Shown here in pieces: positions 1 through 8,261 of a stretch of 64,000 nucleotides of DNA (positions are counted from its first letter, which is position 1; every line of letters begins with the position of its first letter). The notes beneath the pieces are model-generated. The model worked only from the letters and a program-made list of their open reading frames with translations, was not told the origin of the DNA and did not search any database. Location: the NCBI RefSeq assembly GCF_003351345.1, contig NZ_QQTO01000037.1, forward strand, positions 495,501 to 559,500. The letters are read 5' to 3'. Made by a program: the position numbers and the translations under genes. This stretch comes from Allobosea caraganae (GTDB lineage: Bacteria; Pseudomonadota; Alphaproteobacteria; Rhizobiales; Beijerinckiaceae).

Positions 1-418
1 CCTCGGCGCCGAGCCGGTAGACGACGAGCAAGCTGCCATCGAGCTTGCCGATGGCTTGGCCGATGGCGTAGCGCAGGATCGTCGCCTGCGGCTTGCCGGC
101 CTTCGGGCCGCGCCATTCGATCGTGCTGCCGGCCTCGAAGAACCCGGCCTTGTCGGACAGCCCTTCCTCCACAGGCTTCGTCCCGAGCTCGACGAAGGAG
201 GCATCGTCGCCCGCCGTCCAGGTCACGGCGATCCCCGCCTTGCCGGGGCAGCGGCGCACCGAGACGCCATCCTCGTCCGGCTTGGCCTTCGGGCATTTGG
301 CATAGTCGTGTTTGGTGTAGCTGCTCGCCCAATCCTGCGCGGCGGCAGGTGGGGCGCCAAGCAAGGTCAATGCAGATCCAAGCAAGCCAAGCCCAAGCGC
401 GGCGGCTTTGATCGACAT
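1..418 (-). CDS. Secreted hypothetical protein (C-terminus cut by window edge)
   Basis: This frame runs off the left edge, so only about 139 N-terminal residues are visible. It begins MSIKAAALGLGLLG and has a classical signal peptide: a short basic start, a Leu/Gly/Ala hydrophobic core and a probable cleavage site after APPAAA-QDW. The mature part has a Cys pair (YAKCPKAK and RRCPGKAG) that could form a disulfide in the periplasm. I do not recognise the family. It is divergent from the cyclase gene, with 216 bases between their starts. The start is the first ATG giving a signal peptide. Coding status is well supported by the signal sequence; function is unknown. Confidence 0.7.
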   Translation of the reverse strand, partial: MSIKAAALGLGLLGSALTLLGAPPAAAQDWASSYTKHDYAKCPKAKPDEDGVSVRRCPGKAGIAVTWTAGDDASFVELGTKPVEEGLSDKAGFFEAGSTIEWRGPKAGKPQATILRYAIGQAIGKLDGSLLVVYRLGAE

Positions 419-571
419 GGCACCTACCTTTGTTGTCAGCGCGCCATCAAACGACGGGCTGGGTTGAATGCAACCCGCGCGGGGCGGTTTCAACCCGGGA
501 CCAACCCAGCTTCATATTGCATTGACGGTAGGTGCGCACCGCGCCAGCCGCGCCTTGACCGGTCGCAATTC

Positions 572-587
572 TTGTATGCAACATGCG
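572..587 (+). promoter_or_regulatory. Putative GntR operator, copy 1 (upstream of cyclase)
   Basis: Positions 571-586 read CTTGTATGCAACATGC. The reverse complement of the site at 4851-4866, beside the gntR gene, is CTTGTATGCAAAATGC, so the two agree at 15 of 16 bases. The near-palindromic core TTGTATGCAA ends 53 bases before the cyclase ATG. FadR-subfamily GntR proteins bind short inverted repeats of this kind. Assignment to the regulator at 4938 is an inference. Confidence 0.55.
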
Positions 588-634
588 GCATACAGCTTGC
601 GCAACTCAAGCGCCGCCTAGGGATGGAGACCGGA

Positions 635-1306
635 ATGAAAGTCATTGACCTCAGCATGCCGATCACGCCGCATTTCCGCTGGCCGATCGAGCTTGCGATC
701 AAGGGCGACATCGCGGCCGGCGACCAGTTCCGCGTCAGCAAGCTGACGACGACCTGCCACGGCTTCTCCCATGTCGACGCCGCCGCCCATTTCGTCGCGG
801 GCGCGCCGACCATCGAGACCACGCCGCTCGACCGCGTCGTCGGCCCCTGCCGCGTGCTGAACCTGCGCGGCTGCGCCGACAACCAGCCGATCACGCCGGA
901 GCATTTGGCGGCGGCCGATCCCGGCGGCGCCGATGGCGAGATCCTCCTGCTCGCCGCCGGCTGGAACGACCGCCGCGACTACCAGGACAAGACCTTCTGG
1001 ACCGAGGCACCCTGGCTGACGCTCGAATCGGCCAAGTGGCTGGCGGCCCGCAAGCCGACCGCCGTCGCCTTCGACTTCCCGCAGGATTTCCCGATCCGCC
1101 TCCTGCTCGAGGGCAAGGAGGTGCCGAAGACCGAGCACGTCACGCATGACATCCTGCTCACGCACGGCGTCACGCTGATCGAATACGTCGTCAACACCGG
1201 CAAGCTCAGCCAGAACCGCGTCCTGCTCAGCGCCGCGCCGCTGCTGATCCCGAACGCCGACGGGGCGCCTGCGCGCATCTACGCCATCGAGGGGTTGAAC
1301 GTCTGA
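635..1306 (+). CDS. Cyclase / kynurenine-formamidase-like metal-dependent hydrolase
   Basis: A 223-residue protein of the cyclase family (Pfam Cyclase), which hydrolyses amide or cyclic C-N/C-O bonds, as in N-formylkynurenine formamidase and isatin hydrolase. The N-terminus MKVIDLSMPIT and the metal-binding stretch HGFSHVDAAAHF near residue 50 match the family signature HxGTHxDxPxHF. Length is normal. The ATG at 635 is chosen because GGAG lies 7 bases upstream; an in-frame ATG at 623 would add four residues. A putative GntR operator lies just upstream, and the gene converges with the TRAP transporter genes. That suggests hydrolysis of an imported compound rather than tryptophan catabolism. 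Substrate is unknown. Confidence 0.85.
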   Translation: MKVIDLSMPITPHFRWPIELAIKGDIAAGDQFRVSKLTTTCHGFSHVDAAAHFVAGAPTIETTPLDRVVGPCRVLNLRGCADNQPITPEHLAAADPGGADGEILLLAAGWNDRRDYQDKTFWTEAPWLTLESAKWLAARKPTAVAFDFPQDFPIRLLLEGKEVPKTEHVTHDILLTHGVTLIEYVVNTGKLSQNRVLLSAAPLLIPNADGAPARIYAIEGLNV

Positions 1307-1362
1307 GCAGCATGGTCATTCCCAGGCGCTGCCCGGCAGCGCGCCACACCGTCCAGCGCTAA

Positions 1363-1495
1363 GCGCGGGGCAGGGGTGAGGTGTCGGCCGTTTGACACTA
1401 TTGTCGTGAGCTAACGGCGGCCCGGCCTCAGCCTCACTGGTGTTCTGGCCTACCCCTCAACCCGCCCTCTCCCTACGGGAGAGGGTTCCCCGCGC
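1363..1495. repeat. Extragenic palindromic repeat, family 1 copy A
   Basis: Between the convergent cyclase and dctM genes. It contains GTGAGGTGTCGGCCGTTTGAC near 1377, GTGAGCTAAC near 1406, CACTGGTGTTCTGGCC near 1435 and ends with the hairpin CCCTCTCCCTACGGGAGAGGG followed by TTCCCCGCGC. The same blocks in the same order occur at 23452-23778 and, inverted, at 36149-36306. The left hairpin arm is missing in this copy. Confidence 0.75.
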
Positions 1496-1508
1496 GTTAT
1501 TCTCGCTG

Positions 1509-2783
1509 TCACCGCATCATCTTCGGCAGCCACAGCGTCAGCTCGGGAAAGAGAATGAGCACGATCAGCGTCCCGACCAGCGGGATGTAGAGCGGCAGCA
1601 TCTCCTTCAGCACCGAGCGGATCGAGACCTTGGCGATGTCCGCGATCAGGAAGAGCGCCAGGCCCATCGGCGGCGTGAACAGGCCGAGCATCAGGTTGAA
1701 GATCGCGACGATGCCGAGATGGACCGGGTCGACCCCGGCGGCGTGCAGCGGCGCGGCGATGATCGGGATCACCAGCAGCGTCGCGGTCGTGCTGTCGAGG
1801 AACATGCCGACGATCAGCAGGAGCACGTTGACGATCAGCAGCAGGACGAGCGGGTCCTTGCTGAGCGAGAGCAGCTCGCTCGCCGCGGCCTGCGGCACGC
1901 CCTCCACCGCCAGTATCCAGCCGAACAGCGCCGCGGCCGAGACGATGACCAGGATCGCTGCGGTGCTCTTCACCGTCTCGTAGGCCGAGGCCAGCAGATG
2001 CTGCCAGGTCAGCGAGCGGTAAATGAAGACGCTGATGAAGATGACGTAGGCGACCGTGACCGAGGCGGCCTCGGTCGGCGTGAACCAGCCGAGCAGCATG
2101 CCGCCGATCATCAGGATCGGCGTCAGCAACGCCGGCAGCGCCGACAGGAGGGACTCGCTGAGCTCCTTGCGCGTCGGCCAGCGCTCGGCCCGCGGAAAAT
2201 CGCGCTTCCAGGCCAGGATCGCCACCGTGATCATCAGGAGGGCGACGCAGATCAGCGCCGGCACGATGCCGGCGACCAGCAATTGCACGATCGAGACGTT
2301 GGTGACCGAGCCGTAGATGATCAGCGGGATGCTCGGCGGGAAGATCGGCCCGACGATGGCGGAGGCGCAGGTCAGCGCGCTGGCGAACTCCTTCTTGAAG
2401 CCATGCGCCGTCATCGCCTTGACCTCGATGCGCCCGAGCCCGCCGATATCGGCGAGCGCCGCGCCGCTCATGCCGGAGAAGACCAGGCTGGCGAAGATGT
2501 TGACCTGCGCCAGGCCGCCGTGGATGCGCCCGACGCAGGCCGAGGAGAAGGTGTAGATGCGCTCGGTGATGCCGGACTGGTTCATCAGGCTGCCGACGAA
2601 GATGAAGATCGGCACCGCCACCAGCGGGAAGGAATCGAGCGCGTAGACCATGCGCTGGCCGACCAACTCGAGCGGGAAGTCGTTCCACAGCACATAGGCG
2701 ATGGCCGGCAGCATCACGGCGATCACCACCGGCCAGCCGAAGACGAAGAGCAGCGTGAAGGTACCCAGCAGGAGTAAGGTCAT
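1509..2783 (-). CDS. dctM: TRAP transporter large permease (DctM family)
   Basis: A 424-residue membrane protein, the normal size for the large (12-TM, DctM/SiaM) subunit of a tripartite ATP-independent periplasmic transporter. It forms the ion-driven channel of a solute importer in the inner membrane. Family segments seen include GMSGAALADIGGLGRIE near residue 90 and GLFTPPMGLALFLIADIAKV near residue 370. It is the last gene of a minus-strand dctP-dctQ-dctM operon; the gap to dctQ is about 75 bases. The substrate cannot be read from this subunit. The start is the only ATG at the family N-terminus. Confidence 0.93.
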   Translation of the reverse strand: MTLLLLGTFTLLFVFGWPVVIAVMLPAIAYVLWNDFPLELVGQRMVYALDSFPLVAVPIFIFVGSLMNQSGITERIYTFSSACVGRIHGGLAQVNIFASLVFSGMSGAALADIGGLGRIEVKAMTAHGFKKEFASALTCASAIVGPIFPPSIPLIIYGSVTNVSIVQLLVAGIVPALICVALLMITVAILAWKRDFPRAERWPTRKELSESLLSALPALLTPILMIGGMLLGWFTPTEAASVTVAYVIFISVFIYRSLTWQHLLASAYETVKSTAAILVIVSAAALFGWILAVEGVPQAAASELLSLSKDPLVLLLIVNVLLLIVGMFLDSTTATLLVIPIIAAPLHAAGVDPVHLGIVAIFNLMLGLFTPPMGLALFLIADIAKVSIRSVLKEMLPLYIPLVGTLIVLILFPELTLWLPKMMR

Positions 2784-2858
2784 CGGAACTCGCGGTCAGG
2801 GAGGGGCCGGCATGGTTCGGCTGGGGAAGGCTGCGCGCGCCGCTTCAGGGCGCCTGCA

Positions 2859-3425
2859 TCAGATGTTCGGGATCGGCTCGTGCGAATCCTCGTCGTCGAA
2901 ATGCACGTAGGGCGGATGCCCCGCGAGTGCCTTCCAGACCTGGACGAGGCATTCGACGAGCCCGAAGACGAAGCCGAACAGGGCTGCCGAGAAGAAGATG
3001 TAGTAGGGGATGCCGAGCGTCGGCGTCGCGTTGTTGAGGTTGCGCAGGGTGGCCACCGCGACGGCGACCCCGGCAATGCCCAGGGCGATCGCGCCCGTCG
3101 CCGGGATGACGACCGCGAGCACCGCGCGCAGGCGCTTCGGCAGCGCATGCAGCAGCTCTTCCATGCGGATATTGGCACCGGTCGCGGTGATGTAGGGCAG
3201 GGTCACGAAGACGACGCAGATCAGCATGAAGCGCGTCAGCTCCTCCGAGCCCATGAACGGCGCCCGGAAGACCTGCCGCATCAGGACCTGGAAGGCCGGC
3301 AGGATCAGCATCAGCGCGATCATCGCCACCCCGGTCCAGCGGTAGAACTGGCGCACCGGCCGCATCAGGCGGTCGATCGCCAGCATCGGGCCGACATCTT
3401 CCGGCGCGACGGCTTGTTCTGACAT
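2859..3425 (-). CDS. dctQ: TRAP transporter small permease (DctQ family)
   Basis: A 188-residue four-helix membrane protein, the small subunit that holds the DctM permease together with the periplasmic binding protein. Visible features are hydrophobic helices at about residues 30-50, 60-80, 100-125 and 145-168, and the family-typical stretch RQVFRAPFMGSEELTRF after helix 1. The ATG at 3425 (MSEQAVAPEDVG) is chosen. Longer in-frame extensions would run through a dispersed repeat (3488-3625) and are unlikely to be coding. The C-terminus ends in an acidic, histidine-containing tail. It lies in the same operon as dctP and dctM. Confidence 0.88.
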   Translation of the reverse strand: MSEQAVAPEDVGPMLAIDRLMRPVRQFYRWTGVAMIALMLILPAFQVLMRQVFRAPFMGSEELTRFMLICVVFVTLPYITATGANIRMEELLHALPKRLRAVLAVVIPATGAIALGIAGVAVAVATLRNLNNATPTLGIPYYIFFSAALFGFVFGLVECLVQVWKALAGHPPYVHFDDEDSHEPIPNI

Positions 3426-3487
3426 GCGGAGCAGCTCCGGCTTGGCAGGCCGGCTCGGCGCCGGCCGTGAAGAGATGAAGAGCGCGA

Positions 3488-3625
3488 GCGCCCAGAGATC
3501 GTTCGGGAATTCGCTGGCGTGAGTCGGCTGGCGCGGCCGTCGAGAACCGGAGCGGAGCGGACTTAAGTCCGTGAGCACCGGAAGCGCAGACGACCGCGTC
3601 AGCAGAAATCACGAGCGGTCTCTCA
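3488..3625 (-). repeat. Dispersed intergenic repeat, family 6 copy A (abuts dctP stop)
   Basis: A roughly 135-bp unit between dctP and dctQ. It aligns almost end to end with 28549-28684. Shared blocks include GGGAATTCGCTGGCGTGAG, GTCGAGAACCGGAGC, AGCGGACT and CACCGGAAGCGCAGAC (GACCGGAAGCGCAGAC in the other copy), then CTCTCAG or CTCAG, which contains the complement of the upstream gene's stop codon. Both copies sit in the same orientation directly behind a stop codon, so the unit acts as, or travels with, a 3' untranslated segment. Confidence 0.75.
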
Positions 3626-4627
3626 GCTGATGGCCGCGATGCGGTCCATGTAGCCCTTCCAGGTCGGGAAATCCTTGTTGACCTCGGCCATGACGCGCTC
3701 GCGGAACTCGGCCACCTTGAGGCCCTCCTTCTCGGTGATGACGGTCATGCCCTTCTTCTTCAGCTCGCCCACCAGCTCGGCCTCGGCCTTGTTGGCGGCC
3801 TGGAGCGTCTCCTGCGCCATGGTCTCGAACTCGGCGAGGATGGCCTTGCGGTCGGCATCGCCGAGCGAGGTCCAGGCCTTCTCGTTGACGAAGACGGGGA
3901 GCACGTTCTGCATGTGCCCGGTCAGCATCACGTGGCTCTGCACCTCGTAGAGCTTGTTGGCGTTGATCATGGTCAGCGGATTCTCCTGGCCGACCACCAT
4001 GCCGGTCATCAGCGCGGTCGGCAGCTCGCCGACCTCGACCGGGGTCGGGATCGCGCCGAAGCCCTTGATCATCGTCGTCCAGAGCTGCAGCGGCACGCCG
4101 CGGAACGGCTTGCCCTGCAGGTCGGCCGGCGACAGCACCGCCATCTTCGCCGTCATCTGGCGCGCGCCGCGGAAGAGCCGGCCGACGATGCGCATGCCGC
4201 CGCCCTTGACCAGCGTCTCGTTGAACGCGATCAGCACCTCGGATTTCTGCGGATCGGTCGCGGCCAGCGCATGGGCGCCGTCGCGATAGACGAAGGGCGC
4301 GTTGAAGACGGCGATATCCGGCGCCAGCCGGGCGAGCGAGGCGAACTCATGGTGCCCCATCGAGATCGCGCCCGAGCGCACGCCGTCGATCAGCTCCTGC
4401 ACGCCGCCGAGCTGCGAGTTCGGGAAGACCTGCACGGTGACGCGCCCGCCCGTGACCTTGGGGATGCGCTTGCCGGCCTCGTCGCCGTACCAGTACTGGA
4501 TGTCGCCCTCGGAACCGACATGCGCATAGCGCAGCCGGATATTTTGCGCCGAAGCGCCGCCGATGCCGAAGGTTGTGCCGGCCGCGAGCGCGCCTGCGCC
4601 CGCGAGGAAATCGCGACGTCTGATCAT
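3623..4627 (-). CDS. dctP: TRAP transporter periplasmic solute-binding protein (DctP family)
   Basis: A 334-residue binding protein that captures the substrate in the periplasm and delivers it to DctQM. The N-terminus MIRRRDFLAGAGAL, followed by a hydrophobic stretch and GGASAQ, looks like a Tat signal peptide. The mature protein shows DctP features: RLRYAHVGSEGD, VFPNSQLGGVQELIDGVRSGAI, and FRGARQMTAKM with LQGKPFRGVP, which carries the arginine region that usually grips a carboxylate. The likely ligand is therefore an organic acid, but its identity is unknown. First gene of the minus-strand operon, transcribed away from gntR. Confidence 0.92.
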   Translation of the reverse strand: MIRRRDFLAGAGALAAGTTFGIGGASAQNIRLRYAHVGSEGDIQYWYGDEAGKRIPKVTGGRVTVQVFPNSQLGGVQELIDGVRSGAISMGHHEFASLARLAPDIAVFNAPFVYRDGAHALAATDPQKSEVLIAFNETLVKGGGMRIVGRLFRGARQMTAKMAVLSPADLQGKPFRGVPLQLWTTMIKGFGAIPTPVEVGELPTALMTGMVVGQENPLTMINANKLYEVQSHVMLTGHMQNVLPVFVNEKAWTSLGDADRKAILAEFETMAQETLQAANKAEAELVGELKKKGMTVITEKEGLKVAEFRERVMAEVNKDFPTWKGYMDRIAAIS

Positions 4628-4937
4628 CTCATCCTCCCAATCGACCGGCGTTTTCGCCGTGTCCTGTTCTCCGCCTCGTCCGGGCGGATCGGCCTCGCGT
4701 CTCCGTCTCGCGGGAGGGATCGTTCCGGCCGAGCGCAGACATCCGCGTCAGGCCCGCTCTGGACCCGCCGCGGCTTTCATGCTTTCGACCGGGAACGCCA
4801 TGGCACGTTCCTCCCGAACGACCGCTTGGCGCGGCTCTGTTCTGAATGCTGCATTTTGCATACAAGTTTGAAAAGCCGTCAAGCGGCGGGAGGAAGGCAG
4901 CGATGAGGAATCTCTCCGACACGGGAGCGCTCCCGCG
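4628..4937. promoter_or_regulatory. Divergent control region between dctP and gntR
   Basis: A 310-base gap between the divergent dctP and gntR starts. It contains the GntR-type site at 4850-4866 and no convincing short gene. Both promoters must lie here, but I cannot place -35/-10 boxes with confidence. Confidence 0.5.
4850..4866 (-). promoter_or_regulatory. Putative GntR operator, copy 2 (gntR-dctP)
   Basis: Positions 4851-4866 read GCATTTTGCATACAAG. The complement CTTGTATGCAAAATGC matches 15 of 16 bases at the cyclase site (571-586) and shares TTGCATGCAAAAT-like structure with 9529-9544. It lies about 73 bases before the gntR ATG and about 230 before dctP, which fits autoregulation plus transporter control. 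Confidence 0.6.
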
Positions 4938-5651
4938 ATGAGCGCCAAGCCCGCCGAGGCCGAACCGGCCGCCAAGGAGCCTCGCCGCAAGGGCCGCCTG
5001 CACACCAACACGGTCGACGCGCTGCACCGCATGATCGTCACCGGCGAGCTGAAACCCGGGCAGAAACTGCGCGAGCAGGAGCTGTGCGAGCGGCTCGGCG
5101 TCTCGCGCACGCCGCTTCGCGAGGCCTTGCGGACGCTGGCCGCGCAAGGGCTGGTGCAGCTGACGCAGAACCGCGGCGCCGAGGTCGCGCCGCTGACGCT
5201 CGCCGACATCACCGCGCTCTTCGATGTCGTCGGTTCGCTCGAGGCCCTGGCCGCGCGGCTTGCATGCAAGAGCTTGACGGACGAGGCGATCGCCGAGATC
5301 GGCGTGCTGCACTACCGGATGATGCTGCATCACGTCCGCGACGAGCTGCCGGAGTATTTCGCGCTCAACCAGCGGATCCACCGCGCCATCATCGAGGGCG
5401 CGCGCAATCCCGTCCTGCTCGGCGTCTGGCAGGCGCTTGCCGCGCGGGTCGAGCGGGCCAAGTACCTGCCGAACCTCCAGCCCAACCGCTGGAAGGCGGC
5501 GATGCACGAGCACGACGCCATGCTCGCCGCCCTGGTCGCACGCGACGGCGACGAGCTCGGACGGCTGATGGAGGCGCATTTCAGCAACGGCCTCGCCGCG
5601 ATCCTGGCGGCAGGCGCGAGCGAAGCGCCGCCCGAGGACGCGGGCAACTGA
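4938..5651 (+). CDS. GntR-family transcriptional regulator (FadR/FCD subfamily)
   Basis: A 237-residue repressor-type regulator. Residues about 20-85 form the GntR winged helix: LHRMIVTGELKPGQKLREQELCERLGVSRTPLREALRTLAAQGLVQL is intact, including the SRTPLREAL recognition helix. Residues about 95-225 form the FCD ligand domain, whose conserved His/Asp residues bind a metal and often a carboxylate effector. It is divergent from the TRAP operon, the usual arrangement for a substrate-sensing local regulator. Three similar putative operators occur upstream of the cyclase, this gene/dctP and the caiB-type operon. The start follows GAGCGCTCCCGCG and gives the standard N-terminal arm. Confidence 0.9.
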   Translation: MSAKPAEAEPAAKEPRRKGRLHTNTVDALHRMIVTGELKPGQKLREQELCERLGVSRTPLREALRTLAAQGLVQLTQNRGAEVAPLTLADITALFDVVGSLEALAARLACKSLTDEAIAEIGVLHYRMMLHHVRDELPEYFALNQRIHRAIIEGARNPVLLGVWQALAARVERAKYLPNLQPNRWKAAMHEHDAMLAALVARDGDELGRLMEAHFSNGLAAILAAGASEAPPEDAGN

Positions 5652-5699
5652 CGCGCGCCCGGCCGACTCTCTAAAGGCGCCGTCAGGAGCCGGCGATGA

Positions 5700-6296
5700 T
5701 CAGCCGCAGCGCCTTGACGATTCCATCGACCGCCACGCTGGCGAGATGAGCCCCATCACCCGGCTGATCACGCTCGCTCCGGCATTGCCGATCACCGCGA
5801 TGATGCGCGAGGCCGCGAAGAGCAGCAGCAGCAGGATCGTGAGGATGACCACGATCTCGAAAATCGTCTCCGCCTGCTCGGCCACGCTGAAATGGGAATT
5901 GTCGGTCAGCGTCATCACCGTCAGCATCGCGCCCGGGCTGGCGATGGAGGGGATGGCGAGGGGATAGACCGCGCGCTCGATATCGGCGCGCCGGATCAGC
6001 TTCTCCTCGCCCTCGAGCTTCGACTCGCCGAAGATCATCGAGAGCGCGAACAGGAACAGCACGATGTTGCCCGCGACCTGGAACGAGCTCAGCTCGATAT
6101 CCATCGCTCCGAGCAGGATCTGGCCGCCGACGACGAAGAAGATCAGCACGAGGAAGGCGACCAGCGTGCCCTGCACCGCGACGCGGCGCGCCGCCGAGGC
6201 GCTCATCCCGGCCGTGACCGCAAGGAAGATCGGCAGCGTGCCGATCGGGTCGATCACGACCCAGAGCTTGACGAATTCCGTGAGCAGGCGATCCAT
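5700..6296 (-). CDS. MarC-family integral membrane protein, C-terminal frameshift
   Basis: A 198-residue multi-helix membrane protein of the MarC family (UPF0056), whose function is not established. The N-terminal KLWVVIDPIGTLPIFLAVTAGM and the central AIPSIASPGAMLTVMTLTDN are characteristic. The last helix breaks: after VISRVMGLI the frame reads SPAWRSMESS and stops at 5700. The frame one base away reads LASVAVDGIVKALRLIIAGS and stops at 5683, which is the expected family ending. One base appears to be missing near 5745. Either the gene has lost its last helix or the assembly has an indel. It sits on the minus strand, isolated between gntR and the dehydrogenase. Confidence 0.8.
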   Translation of the reverse strand: MDRLLTEFVKLWVVIDPIGTLPIFLAVTAGMSASAARRVAVQGTLVAFLVLIFFVVGGQILLGAMDIELSSFQVAGNIVLFLFALSMIFGESKLEGEEKLIRRADIERAVYPLAIPSIASPGAMLTVMTLTDNSHFSVAEQAETIFEIVVILTILLLLLFAASRIIAVIGNAGASVISRVMGLISPAWRSMESSRRCG

Positions 6297-6465
6297 GGCG
6301 GGTCCGTCGACGCGTATCGATGCTGGCTCGCCCGGTGCCCGGCCGAGCGGCCAGCCTCTCTGTAGCGACCCGGCCCGGCCCCGTCACCCGCGCCGAGGCG
6401 TGCCTCGCGACGACGTGAGCACCGCCTTCTTGTCGCCCGCTTGAGTCTTTTTCCCGCCGTTTTAG

Positions 6466-6523
6466 GCATCGGACCGAAAAGTGGAATCCAGTTTTCGGAA
6501 AAATCCGATGCAACAGCAAAGTG
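6466..6523. repeat. Short extragenic repeat-like segment with inverted arms
   Basis: The AT-richer segment contains AGTGGAATCCAGTTTTCGG and ATCGGACCG / AATCCGATGC arms. It resembles common rhizobial intergenic elements, from memory of such sequences. It is noncoding and lies between marC and the downstream end of the dehydrogenase operon. Confidence 0.4.
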
Positions 6524-6566
6524 CTAGATCGCCACTTTGCGTCCGATAGGACGCACGGCGATCTAG
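6524..6566 (-). terminator. Long hairpin overlapping the dehydrogenase stop codon
   Basis: The arms CTAGATCGCC (6524-6533) and GGCGATCTAG (6557-6566) are perfect complements, and inside them GCGTCC-GATA-GGACGC forms a second stem. The TAG stop of the dehydrogenase is inside the right arm. It likely ends or stabilises the minus-strand operon transcript; no long U-run is seen. Confidence 0.6.
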
Positions 6567-7447
6567 CGAGCGGCGCGCTCGACTTCGGGGAGGACCTTCA
6601 CGACCGCGGCCGCATCGAGCTCGCTATGGCCCTGAGCCACCAGCAGCCGGTAGAGCATCGTCGCCTGCGCCACCATCGGCATGGCAAGATGCTGCTCGCG
6701 GCCGGCCTCCATCAGCAATTCCAGGTCCTTCAGCACCTGCCTGGCATAGCCGCGCGGCGCGAAATCCTCAGCGATCATGCGCGGCATCATCGCCTGCAGC
6801 ACCGCCGAGTTGCCGAGGCCGGGCGCCAGCGCCGCCGGGATCTTGCTGGCATCGACGCCATAGGCCTCGGCCAGCCGCAAGCCTTCCGCGACGATGCAGT
6901 AATTCGTCAGGCAGAGCGCCTGGTTGACCAGCTTGGTCGCCTGCCCCGCGCCGATATCGCCCATGTGGCTGAAGAGCCCGAAGCGCTCGACCAGCGGCCT
7001 GACCGTCTCGACCGCCCATGTGGTGCCGCCCGCCATGATCGCGAGCGTCCCGGCTTCCGCCGCGCCGGGCCCGCCGGAGACCGGAGCGTCGATGAAGGCG
7101 ATGCCCTTTTCGGCCAGCGCCTCGCCGAGCTTGCGGGTGACGCCGATCTCGGTGGTCGAAAAGTCGATGACGATGCAGTCCGTGGCCGGCGCCGCCGAGA
7201 GGATGCCCTCCGGCCCGCTCACGACGTCGGAGACCGCCTTGGTCGTGGTGACGCTGATGCCGAGGCGGTTGCTGCGCCCTGCGACCTCGGCCGGCGAGGC
7301 AGCAAGCTTGACGCCGAGCCCCTCGGCCTCGGCGCGGCGCGCCGGGTCGAGATCATAGCCGACGACTTCGTGGCCGCCAGCCAGCAACCGCTTGGCAAAG
7401 CCCACGCCCATCAGCCCCAGGCCGACGAACCCGACCGTCTCAGTCAT
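6563..7447 (-). CDS. NAD(P)-dependent beta-hydroxyacid dehydrogenase (HIBADH/GlxR family)
   Basis: A 294-residue enzyme that oxidises or reduces a 3-hydroxy acid with NAD(P). The nucleotide-binding loop VGFVGLGLMGVGFAKRL lies at residues 5-21, the substrate signature FIDAPVSGGPGAAEAGTLAIMAGG at about 118-141, and the catalytic lysine is K172 in GQATKLVNQ. Members include 3-hydroxyisobutyrate dehydrogenase and tartronate semialdehyde reductase; the exact substrate is not readable. It is the last gene of a tight minus-strand operon: only 6 bases separate it from the crotonase-fold gene, so it probably handles a product of that pathway. Confidence 0.9.
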   Translation of the reverse strand: MTETVGFVGLGLMGVGFAKRLLAGGHEVVGYDLDPARRAEAEGLGVKLAASPAEVAGRSNRLGISVTTTKAVSDVVSGPEGILSAAPATDCIVIDFSTTEIGVTRKLGEALAEKGIAFIDAPVSGGPGAAEAGTLAIMAGGTTWAVETVRPLVERFGLFSHMGDIGAGQATKLVNQALCLTNYCIVAEGLRLAEAYGVDASKIPAALAPGLGNSAVLQAMMPRMIAEDFAPRGYARQVLKDLELLMEAGREQHLAMPMVAQATMLYRLLVAQGHSELDAAAVVKVLPEVERAAR

Positions 7448-7453
7448 CTTACC

Positions 7454-8230
7454 TCACCTCCCCTGCCAATTCGGCGCGCGCTTGGCCAGGAAGGCTTCCA
7501 TGCCCTCGCGGAAATCGGCGCTCATGTAGCACATCACGACGAGGTCGCTGTCCTCGGTATGGTTGACCGCGGAGAGCCGGCGCATCGCCTCCTTGGTGGC
7601 GCGCAGGGTCAGCGGCGCGTGGCCGGCAATGGTCGTGGCCAGCTCCTTGGCGCGCGCCATCAGCGCGGCGTGGTCGGCGACCAGCTCGTTGAACAGCCCG
7701 ATGCGATGGGCCTCCTCGGTCCCGACCAGCCGCGCGGTGAAGACGATGTCCTTGACCCGCGCCGGCCCGAGCAGGCTGGCGAGCCGCGCGTAGTTGTTCA
7801 TCGACAGGCAGTTGCCGAGCGTGCGCGCCACCGGGAAGCCGAAGCGGGCATCCTGCGTCGCGATCCGCATGTCGCAGGCGCAGGCGATGCTGGCGCCGCC
7901 GCCCGTGACCGCGCCCGAGATCGCCGCGATGGTCGGGATGCGGCAGCCCTCGATCTTGCGCAGCACCTCGTCGATGCGCGCCTCGTAGGCGAGCGCATCC
8001 TCCGGCTTGGTGAAGGCGCGGAACTGCGAGATGTCGGTGCCGGCGGCGAAGGCCTTCTCGCCGGCGCCGGTCAGCACCAGCACCTTGGGCGAGCCATGGC
8101 CCTCGATATCGGCGCAGATCTCGGCGACGCGGTCATACATCGCGAAGGTCAGCGCGTTGCGGGCCTGGGGCCGGTTGAGCGTGATCCAGCCGATCTCGCC
8201 GCTGACCTCGTAGAGGATCTCGTCGCTCAT
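7454..8230 (-). CDS. Enoyl-CoA hydratase/isomerase-family protein
   Basis: A 258-residue crotonase-fold protein acting on a CoA thioester. The first oxyanion-hole segment KAFAAGTDISQF (about 62-73) and the second AAISGAVTGGGASIACACDM (about 100-119) are present. The canonical hydratase glutamates are not obvious: where rat hydratase has FGQPE, this protein has FGFPV, and the second Glu position aligns to Asp in VKDIVF. It may therefore be an isomerase, racemase, decarboxylase or hydrolase rather than a hydratase. It sits between the CoA-transferase and the dehydrogenase genes, consistent with a CoA-dependent acid degradation route. Confidence 0.88.
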   Translation of the reverse strand: MSDEILYEVSGEIGWITLNRPQARNALTFAMYDRVAEICADIEGHGSPKVLVLTGAGEKAFAAGTDISQFRAFTKPEDALAYEARIDEVLRKIEGCRIPTIAAISGAVTGGGASIACACDMRIATQDARFGFPVARTLGNCLSMNNYARLASLLGPARVKDIVFTARLVGTEEAHRIGLFNELVADHAALMARAKELATTIAGHAPLTLRATKEAMRRLSAVNHTEDSDLVVMCYMSADFREGMEAFLAKRAPNWQGR

Positions 8231-8261
8231 TGAGCCATACCTTCCCTAGATAGTCCCGGCC

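Noticed and set aside
5260..5269. TTGCATGCAA inside gntR
   Set aside because: Same core as the three intergenic operators, but it encodes an ordinary Leu-Ala-Cys-Lys stretch and lies deep in the gene. It may be chance.
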